DNA of 5,651 nucleotides from Desulfobacteraceae bacterium (lineage in GTDB: Bacteria; Desulfobacterota; DSM-4660; Desulfatiglandales; Desulfatiglandaceae): NCBI GenBank assembly GCA_030642205.1, contig DAOWOF010000167.1:1-5651 (forward strand), written 5' to 3'. The position numbers were made by a program, and so were the translations under genes. A model generated the notes under the pieces. It saw nothing but the letters and a program-made list of their open reading frames with translations. It was not told the DNA's origin and searched no databases. Shown piece after piece: positions 1 through 4,856 of the stretch. Each line of letters begins with the position of its first letter. Within the stretch, counting starts at the first letter, position 1.

Positions 1-51
1 GGCTCCGGTCTCTGCTAAAGCATGTGTAAATTTTTTTATGTAATTATCCAT
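1..51 (-). CDS. Possible 5' end of a minus-strand gene, cut by the left window edge
   Basis: An ATG at 51 (minus strand) opens a frame that stays open for 17 codons to the window edge and reads MDNYIKKFTHALAETGA. The peptide is charged and looks like an ordinary cytoplasmic N-terminus. It lies 118 bases downstream of the 177-residue gene on the same strand, so it may be the next gene of the pyrG group or a separate unit. The ribosome site is weak: only a GGA about five bases before the ATG. The one upstream ATG nearby runs into a stop after two codons, which favours 51 as the start. Seventeen residues are too few to name a family, and I do not recognise it. Confidence 0.4.
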   Translation of the reverse strand, partial: MDNYIKKFTHALAETGA

Positions 52-65
52 TTTAATCCATTATG

Positions 66-89
66 GCATCGTAAAAAATCCTACGTTGC
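66..89. repeat. Imperfect hairpin between the 177-residue gene and the left-edge gene
   Basis: The arms GCATCGTA (66-73) and TACGTTGC (82-89) pair in seven of eight positions around an eight-base A-rich loop. The hairpin sits in the 118-base gap between two minus-strand genes. It is not followed by a T-run in the minus direction, so it is a poor intrinsic terminator for that strand. On the plus strand AAAGTTTTTATT follows, but no plus-strand gene precedes it. It could be an mRNA-stabilising structure or an extragenic palindrome. Confidence 0.3.
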
Positions 90-169
90 AAAGTTTTTAT
101 TAAAACTCAATATACTCTATTTATTGGTTAAAGAAATATTTGTTAATTTCGAGATTGCATCATTATCCA

Positions 170-703
170 TTATTGATACTGTTCTGTAAGGTCTTTTAAG
201 GCTTGAGGAATTAATTTTCTGATAAAGGTTTCCTGATCCATGGGATGCATACAGCTATACACCTTATACTCAGGATGGCCTTTGCTTAATTCGGGAATAC
301 ATGCTTGAATATTCGGCGCTATTTGATCAAAATTCGAGATTAACTCCACTAATGTGTATTGTTCTCCAGCATACTTTTCAAGCCATCCCAGTCTCTTCAT
401 ACATTCGAAACGGATAAGATCCAGGATAAAGAGAGACTGGTCAATCACTCTTATTTTTTCTTTGGCTCTTAATTCATTAAATAAAAAACCGGATCCCAGG
501 TCATGGATATTCATTATTAATTCATAGAGATAAAAAGAACTCTGATCTCTTCCCTGAGCCAAAAAACAAAGGGTCTTAATAGAAAGCTGAGAAATTTTGG
601 TTTCAATTCCAAATTCTTCCTTGAAATGTGTCAGCCAATTTTGATAGCCTTTCCTGGTAGCTATTAATAAACGGGCCTTTGCCAAATTAATGACCTGTGC
701 CAT
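170..703 (-). CDS. Conserved-looking hypothetical protein translationally coupled to pyrG
   Basis: This encodes a 177-residue protein that I do not recognise. It has no signal peptide and no membrane segment. The sequence looks mostly helical and soluble, with charged amphipathic stretches such as residues 93-109 (rich in I, L, F, R and ending GWL). It has four scattered cysteines (46, 101, 135, 151) with no metal-binding spacing. The ATG at 703 is preceded by AAGGGA with an eight-base spacer, and both lie within the last codons of pyrG; the two reading frames overlap by 17 bases. That arrangement implies co-transcription with pyrG and probably translational coupling. It gives no direct evidence of function; a role related to nucleotide supply or growth would be only guilt by association. 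The coding sequence has no frameshift or internal stop and looks intact. I am confident that it is a real gene and ignorant of its function. Confidence 0.85.
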   Translation of the reverse strand: MAQVINLAKARLLIATRKGYQNWLTHFKEEFGIETKISQLSIKTLCFLAQGRDQSSFYLYELIMNIHDLGSGFLFNELRAKEKIRVIDQSLFILDLIRFECMKRLGWLEKYAGEQYTLVELISNFDQIAPNIQACIPELSKGHPEYKVYSCMHPMDQETFIRKLIPQALKDLTEQYQ

Positions 704-2309
704 TTCTTCGATCCCTTTCTATTTCTAATCCTTTCATACAAGCCTTGACAAAGCCATAAAAAAGGGGAGATGGGGAATCCATCCTTGATTTCAATTCAGG
801 ATGAGACTGGGTTGCAACAAAAAAATCCCTATCAGGTAGTTCTATGAATTCAACCAGTTTACCATCAATCGAGGATCCGGAAAAAACCATACCATTTTCA
901 GTAATAATAGAATGATAATCAGGGTTAACTTCATAACGGTGCCTATGGCGTTCCGTAATATTACTTTTACCATAAAGGGAATGTACCAGGGTCCCTTCCT
1001 GAATAAGTGCAGGATAAGCTCCCAGCCGCATAGTTCCGCCTTTATTCTCAAGGTTCTTTTGATCTGGCATAATATCTATAACAGGGTAAGGCGTATTTGG
1101 ATCTATCTCAGTGGAATTGGCATTTTTGAGATTACAGACATTTCTGGCAAATTCAATAACAGCCAATTGCAGCCCCAGACAAAGCCCTAAAAATGGTACT
1201 TTTTTTTCTCTGGCCTGACGAATTATTGTGATTTTTTCCTCTGTGCCACGGGATCCAAATCCGCCAGGGATAACTACACCATCGATATTATCAAAAAAAG
1301 ATGTGTCTGTAAGCCCTGAGGTCTCAATCCATATAAGATTAATCTTGCAGCCCAGATGAGCTGAGCAATGATTAAATGATTCGATAATTGAAGCATAGGA
1401 GTCCTCTAATTTAGTGTATTTTCCACACATGGCAACAGTAATATGACTAGTAGGTTGTTTGATATTCTCAACCAGATTTTTCCATTTACTCAGATCCGGA
1501 GGACTATATATATTTAGTTTTTTATGGATTATTTCCGGCAGTTTTTCCTGTTCATAGATCAATGGTATTTCATATATATCATCGACATCCAAACCGGTTA
1601 TGACAGCATCGGGCTTTACATCGCAAAAATTGGAAATTTTTCTCTTGATATCCTGAGTCAAAAACTGGGAACACCTGCCAATAATAATGTCCGGAAAAAT
1701 CCCTCTTTGCTTGAGTAGATTTACACTCTGTTGTGTAGGCTTTGACTTTTGCTCATTAACACCATAAGGTATTGGGACATAAGTCAAGTGTATGAAAAGA
1801 AGATTTTCTCTTCCAACATCTTTTTTCATCTGGCGCATGGACTCCAGAAAAAGCTCATTTTCGATGTCTCCAACAGTCCCTCCAATTTCCACAAAAATCA
1901 AATCCGGTTTTTCTATATGCGCGATATCAAAAATATGCTCCTTGATCATATCTGTTACATGGGGAATATATTGTACAGTTTTTCCCAGATAATCTCCTCT
2001 GCGCTCTTTTTTTCTAACCATATCAAAGACCTTGCCCATGGTTAAATTCCATTTGGATTTACAGGTCACTCCCAAAAAGCGTTCATAATGACCAAAATCC
2101 ATATCTACCTCTCCCCCATCGTCAAGTACAAACACTTCTCCGTGCTCAAAGGGGTTCATGGTTCCAGGATCTACATTGAGATAGCCATCACATTTGATTG
2201 GAATAACCTTCAATTTTGAAGAGAGAAGATGTCCTATGGAGGCCGTGGCGATTCCCTTGCCAAGTCCCGATAAAACACCACCAGTAACTATAATATACTT
2301 TGTGGACAT
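687..2309 (-). CDS. pyrG: CTP synthase (glutamine-hydrolysing)
   Basis: PyrG converts UTP, ATP and glutamine to CTP in the cytoplasm, the last step of de novo pyrimidine nucleotide synthesis. The protein is full length: 540 residues, near the 545 of the Escherichia coli enzyme. The N-terminal synthetase domain (about 1-270) has the opening VTGGVLSGLGKG with Lys18 aligned to the known ATP-site lysine. It also has the DMDFGHYERF metal-site segment (Asp71) and EIGGTVGDIE (Glu141). The C-terminal class I glutaminase domain (about 290-530) has GGFGSRG, nucleophile Cys377 in GLCLGLQ, and His503 and Glu505 in SHPE. I chose ATG 2309 because AAGG (2318-2321) lies eight bases upstream and the N-terminus then aligns exactly with E. 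coli PyrG; a TTG one codon earlier is also open. The motif KCDGYLNVDP differs from the common KLDPYLNVDP. The gene overlaps the next minus-strand gene by 17 bases. Confidence 0.98.
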   Translation of the reverse strand: MSTKYIIVTGGVLSGLGKGIATASIGHLLSSKLKVIPIKCDGYLNVDPGTMNPFEHGEVFVLDDGGEVDMDFGHYERFLGVTCKSKWNLTMGKVFDMVRKKERRGDYLGKTVQYIPHVTDMIKEHIFDIAHIEKPDLIFVEIGGTVGDIENELFLESMRQMKKDVGRENLLFIHLTYVPIPYGVNEQKSKPTQQSVNLLKQRGIFPDIIIGRCSQFLTQDIKRKISNFCDVKPDAVITGLDVDDIYEIPLIYEQEKLPEIIHKKLNIYSPPDLSKWKNLVENIKQPTSHITVAMCGKYTKLEDSYASIIESFNHCSAHLGCKINLIWIETSGLTDTSFFDNIDGVVIPGGFGSRGTEEKITIIRQAREKKVPFLGLCLGLQLAVIEFARNVCNLKNANSTEIDPNTPYPVIDIMPDQKNLENKGGTMRLGAYPALIQEGTLVHSLYGKSNITERHRHRYEVNPDYHSIITENGMVFSGSSIDGKLVEFIELPDRDFFVATQSHPELKSRMDSPSPLFYGFVKACMKGLEIERDRRNGTGH

Positions 2310-2317
2310 CAATTATG

Positions 2318-2321
2318 CCTT
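2318..2321 (-). promoter_or_regulatory. Ribosome binding site deciding the pyrG start
   Basis: AAGG on the minus strand lies eight bases before ATG 2309 but only five before the alternative TTG at 2312. This favours the ATG, in agreement with the alignment of the protein N-terminus to known CTP synthases. Confidence 0.6.
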
Positions 2322-2376
2322 TTTTAAATTTTAGAGGGGTTGTATCAAAAAACAAGTATTCTTCAGACCTTTTCTA

Positions 2377-2394
2377 TTCCTGCATATACAGGAA
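2377..2394. promoter_or_regulatory. 18-bp palindrome upstream of pyrG, possible operator
   Basis: TTCCTGCATATACAGGAA has perfect six-base arms around a six-base AT-rich centre. It ends 68 bases before the pyrG ATG, where an operator acting on a pyrG promoter could lie. The centre also supplies TATACA (2385-2390), a possible plus-strand -10 element 17 bases after TTCAGA (2362-2367). It could therefore affect either direction. The same sequence could instead form a six-pair RNA hairpin. Which protein, if any, binds it cannot be told from the sequence. Confidence 0.3.
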
Positions 2395-2396
2395 AC

Positions 2397-2519
2397 CAGT
2401 TAAAGTCGCTGAAATTAAATTTGTTTATTTGCCAGATTAGTTGCAATGGATATCGATAGTCAAGGGTTAAAAGGGTCGTGACTCCTTAGCAGTTCAAGTC
2501 CATTAAGTTGCTCTTTTTT
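2397..2519 (+). ncRNA. Candidate small RNA, 5' end uncertain
   Basis: The proposal rests on a terminator-like end at 2488-2519 with no plus-strand gene before it, an adjacent hairpin at 2471-2487, and a possible promoter (TTCAGA, 17-base spacer, TATACA) at 2362-2390. A transcript would be roughly 120 bases. A longer-range pairing AATGGA (2445-2450) with TCCATT (2499-2504) competes with the terminator stem and could offer an alternative fold. I recognise no known RNA family. The 5' end is a guess from the promoter position. The terminator could equally be insulation between divergent genes. Confidence 0.2.
2488..2519 (+). terminator. Orphan intrinsic terminator on the plus strand
   Basis: AGCAGTTCAA (2488-2497) pairs with TTAAGTTGCT (2503-2512) in nine of ten positions, counting two G-T wobbles and one C-A mismatch, around the loop GTCCA. 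One C and then six T (2514-2519) follow at once, which is the usual layout of a Rho-independent terminator. A second hairpin, AAGGGTCGTGACTCCTT (2471-2487), abuts it on the 5' side. The stem is AT-rich, so its strength is moderate. No plus-strand gene lies upstream within the window's reach; pyrG runs the other way. Confidence 0.4.
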
Positions 2520-2576
2520 CCTCCCCGATTTTCCAATTATGAATATTTTGCCGGGTTCTCTTTCAGAAAACCATTA

Positions 2577-2604
2577 TTGGAGTCTTTTTTGCAAACAATA
2601 TAAT
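2577..2604 (+). promoter_or_regulatory. Candidate sigma70 promoter for the DUF3108 gene
   Basis: A perfect -10 hexamer TATAAT at 2599-2604 is preceded by TTGGAG at 2577-2582, with a 16-base spacer. The -35 matches the consensus at three of six positions, so the call rests on the -10. Transcription would begin near 2611 and leave a leader of about 100 bases before the ATG at 2712. Confidence 0.45.
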
Positions 2605-2701
2605 TATTGAGTTATTTACACCTAATCCCTAAAATCTAATTTAGACAGCCATTAACTAATCCTTTATTTGATAGGGGATTGACGCTGCGGCGAATGAATC
2701 T

Positions 2702-2706
2702 AAGGA
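2702..2706 (+). promoter_or_regulatory. Ribosome binding site deciding the DUF3108 gene start
   Basis: AAGGA lies five bases before ATG 2712. The frame is open further upstream to TTG 2679, but the GGGGA there touches the TTG with no spacer. ATG 2694 has no good site. A further ATG at 2718 is 11 bases from AAGGA and is the next best choice. Confidence 0.55.
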
Positions 2707-2711
2707 AGAGA

Positions 2712-3512
2712 ATGAAGATGTCACAGATGCTATATTTTATTCACAAGCATGATCAATCGAAAATATTTATAAGAGCAATTTATTTTATAGCATTAATCAT
2801 ATGCTTTACTTTGCCCCTTCCTATACATGCTCAAAACTTACATTTTACTCCTGGAGAAGAATTAACTCTAAAACTCAAATGGGGTTTTATTCCAGCAGGA
2901 GTGGCTGTTCTGAAGGTGCTCCCTATTGAAGAAATCGATGGAGTAGAAGTCTATCATTTTATGATGACGGCCAAAACACTACCTTTTGTGGATTTATTTT
3001 ATAAAATCCGTGAAAAGATTGATGCATATACCAATCTGGAAGTAACCCATTCTATTCTATACAAAAAGAAACAGATCGAAGGAAAGGTGAATCGAGATAT
3101 TAAAGTTACATTTGATCTGGATGCAATGACAGCTCAATATCATAATAAAGATGAAAAAAGAGAGCCTATTCCCATATTCCCCGGTACATTCGACCCGTTA
3201 TCAGCCTATTATTATTTGCGTTTCCTGGATTTTGAAAGCAATAAAAAAATTGAAAGACACATTACCGATGGAAAAAAATGTGTCCTTGGAATAGTACGAG
3301 TTGTAAAAAGAGAAGAAATCATGGTGCAGGGTAGCAGATATGATACTTTTTTATTGGAACCTGATCTGGAACATATAGGCGGTGTTTTTGAAAAAAGCAA
3401 AAAAGCAAAATTCCAGCTATGGATAACCTCGGATGATCGCCATATGCTTGTAAAAGTCAGAAGCAAGGTCGCGGTAGGAAGTTTTGTCGCGGAACTGATA
3501 AGCAACAAATAG
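2712..3512 (+). CDS. Secreted DUF3108 domain protein
   Basis: This is a 266-residue exported protein of the DUF3108 family, which is common in Gram-negative bacteria and has no settled function. From the chosen start (ATG 2712) it has a basic N-region, a hydrophobic core near residues 18-36, and a plausible signal peptidase site IHA-QN after residue 40. The signal peptide is rather long, so the true start may be one of the internal ATGs. The mature part looks beta-rich and spans the family: a WGFIPAG stretch near 57-63, PGTFDPLSAYYYLR at about 157-170, and the C-terminal block around 236-262 containing ITSDDRHM and SKVAVGSFVAEL. These last two blocks are what made me assign the family. There are no membrane segments after the signal, and no lipobox cysteine, so it should be periplasmic. 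It is divergent from pyrG and has its own likely promoter at 2577-2604. The gene is intact. The family call is firm; any cellular role is unknown. Confidence 0.88.
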   Translation: MKMSQMLYFIHKHDQSKIFIRAIYFIALIICFTLPLPIHAQNLHFTPGEELTLKLKWGFIPAGVAVLKVLPIEEIDGVEVYHFMMTAKTLPFVDLFYKIREKIDAYTNLEVTHSILYKKKQIEGKVNRDIKVTFDLDAMTAQYHNKDEKREPIPIFPGTFDPLSAYYYLRFLDFESNKKIERHITDGKKCVLGIVRVVKREEIMVQGSRYDTFLLEPDLEHIGGVFEKSKKAKFQLWITSDDRHMLVKVRSKVAVGSFVAELISNK

Positions 3513-3514
3513 TT

Positions 3515-3680
3515 GAGGTTTAAGCCTCTGATATTATTATTCTGATTATACCTCGAAAGGCCACAAGTTGCGGTTTTCCAATGGCCCTGAACATCATGTG
3601 CGCTGTTCAGATTTGTAATAGCCAAGATGACAAGTCTTCACGCCTTGATCTTGCCGCTCATTGCTGACCGAAAAAAAAAT
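3515..3680. repeat. Structured GC-richer intergenic element with four tandem hairpins
   Basis: The gap between the two plus-strand genes (3513-3886) starts with a series of inverted repeats. These are GAGG/CCTC at 3515-3528 (with ACCTC at 3550-3554 as an alternative partner), GGCCA/TGGCC at 3559-3586, CTGAACA/TGTTCAG at 3587-3610, and CAAGAT plus CAAG pairing with CTTG plus ATCTTG at 3623-3653. The last makes ten base pairs with a two-base bulge. Nine A follow at 3671-3679. By count, 54 of 110 bases in 3561-3670 are G or C, clearly above the AT-rich flanks. No hairpin is followed by a clean T-run, so this is more than a simple terminator, although it may end the DUF3108 transcript. It could be an extragenic palindromic repeat, a decayed small mobile element or a structured RNA. 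The rest of the gap, 3681-3886, is AT-rich with no gene and a candidate promoter. Confidence 0.4.
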
Positions 3681-3787
3681 CAATTTATAATCCTCAAAGG
3701 TATCTCTTCCTTAAAAGTTTCAATCCAGCCATTTTTCCCCATCTTAATTGGTCTCTTTCTTGCTTATTTGAAGGTAACGAAAATCCT

Positions 3788-3816
3788 CTGACAATTGATC
3801 TTTTAGGATTTAGCAT
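3788..3816 (+). promoter_or_regulatory. Candidate sigma70 promoter for the exported protein gene at 3887
   Basis: CTGACA (3788-3793, five of six to consensus) and TAGCAT (3811-3816, four of six) are separated by the optimal 17 bases. Transcription would start near 3823, giving a leader of about 64 bases. The spacer region is flanked by the inverted repeat AAATCCT (3781-3787) and AGGATTT (3805-3811), which overlaps the edges of both promoter boxes and could bind a regulator. Confidence 0.4.
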
Positions 3817-3886
3817 AGCCAACAAATTTGAATATCTAATCCTCTGTCATTTAGACATTGTCTTCAATTATTGGAGAACCTTTTTT

Positions 3887-4840
3887 TTGAAAAGGCCTTT
3901 AATCTTTTATTATGTCATGAAATATTTGTTACTTGCAATAAGCTTTATTCTGCTCTTGTTTTTTGAGGGGTCATTGTTGGCAAATCCTCAAATCCATGAA
4001 AAAAAAGCAGGAGGGCATTTATATTTAGCATCAAGCACTGTTTATTTTAATCCAGCTTTTTTAGAAAGTGAAAAAAATATTCTTAGGCCTCTGGACAACA
4101 AGATTGATATCTTCAATTATCTATCCTTTATACCCAATGACTGGAATAATACTAACAAAATTATTTTTTTTCGTAAATTGGATGAAAATGAGCAAAAAAT
4201 AGGGAGTCTTTTTGATCGCCTGGGATCTTTCTTTTTGCAGTCGCTTGATCAGAGACTTTTAAAAAACAGCAGCATGCGTCTTTATAGGGATGAAAGGATT
4301 AATTATAGTGAAAATAATATTTTTCTTTATGATAAATACCATTTTGGTCTTTATAAAGGAGAAATAAGAGATAATGATTATATCAAACGTGATATTGCTA
4401 TGCGGGCAGTATGGAGCGCCTTTGGAGATATTATGAGTGAAACACCTTTAGGCCAAAAATTAAATAACATTGAAGCCAGACTCTCAAATTATTTTACTGT
4501 GGAGCTTAGCAAGAGTCTTTCCGAGGGAAAAAATGAGTTATTGCTTCCTGGTCAGGTCTCATTTGCAAAATCAAAGGAAGTCAAGGAATATTATATTTCA
4601 TTATGCTCATTTTTTTATACTGATCCGGATTCACTAGAAGGCAACTTTACTTTTGAGTTAAAAACCGGATACTATAGCACTCGAGCAAATAGCATCTATG
4701 ATAGCGGTAAAAAAAAATTGACTGTGAAATTATTTGATGATGATCTAAATTCATATCTTGACATGGAAACCAATATAATTTTCAATCATGAACATAAAAC
4801 AGAGACCCAATGGTTATTAGCCTTGTCAGTAACATTTTGA
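3887..4840 (+). CDS. Exported protein of unknown family, probably outer-membrane associated
   Basis: This encodes a 317-residue protein that I do not recognise. The N-terminus is a signal peptide: basic start, hydrophobic core at about residues 13-26, and a likely cleavage after Ala32 (SLLA-NP). The mature part has a mixed middle region (about 60-195). The last 110 residues carry alternating beta-strand segments near 201-211, 217-227, 234-244, 252-264, 276-284 and 290-300. The protein ends in a strand closing with phenylalanine (LLALSVTF), the usual C-terminal signature of outer-membrane beta-barrel proteins. The chosen start is TTG 3887 because GGAG (3873-3876) is ten bases upstream; ATG 3917 (residue 11) also leaves a good signal peptide but lacks a close ribosome site. 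The start codon is the end of a run of eight T. Its stop is 16 bases from the convergent der stop, with no clear terminator between. A porin-like or envelope-assembly role is possible, but nothing in the sequence selects one. Confidence 0.8.
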   Translation: MKRPLIFYYVMKYLLLAISFILLLFFEGSLLANPQIHEKKAGGHLYLASSTVYFNPAFLESEKNILRPLDNKIDIFNYLSFIPNDWNNTNKIIFFRKLDENEQKIGSLFDRLGSFFLQSLDQRLLKNSSMRLYRDERINYSENNIFLYDKYHFGLYKGEIRDNDYIKRDIAMRAVWSAFGDIMSETPLGQKLNNIEARLSNYFTVELSKSLSEGKNELLLPGQVSFAKSKEVKEYYISLCSFFYTDPDSLEGNFTFELKTGYYSTRANSIYDSGKKKLTVKLFDDDLNSYLDMETNIIFNHEHKTETQWLLALSVTF

Positions 4841-4856
4841 TCTTAGGTAATTCTTT

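Larger units (their letters stand above)
2310..2711. other. Divergent intergenic region between pyrG and the DUF3108 gene
   Basis: This stretch of about 400 bases has no convincing coding sequence on either strand. It should hold the promoters of both divergent genes. It contains, in order, a palindrome at 2377-2394, a pair of adjacent hairpins plus a T6 run on the plus strand at 2471-2519, and a TATAAT promoter for the plus-strand gene at 2577-2604. I could not find a convincing sigma70 pair for pyrG on the minus strand. No upstream G-run or C-run like that of Gram-positive pyrG leaders is seen. Confidence 0.6.

Noticed and set aside
842..2045. Several frames of 64-98 codons within pyrG on both strands
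   Set aside because: They are shadows of pyrG, whose own frame is intact and carries all the catalytic motifs. None has a supporting ribosome site or a recognisable product.
2379..2392. LexA-type SOS box (CTG and CAG arms with an AT centre)
   Set aside because: The centre between CTG and CAG is six bases, whereas the E. coli type box has ten, and pyrG is not a known SOS gene.
2440..2512. tRNA or tRNA remnant suggested by the T-loop-like GTTCAAGTC at 2492-2500
   Set aside because: The flanking bases do not form a five-pair T stem, the acceptor ends pair only in part, and no anticodon arm of the right size is present. The same bases fit the terminator hairpin better.
3212..3625. 137-codon minus-strand frame covering the end of the DUF3108 gene and the hairpin element
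   Set aside because: Most of it is antisense to a well-supported gene, it has no domain that I recognise, and its start lies in the structured repeat.
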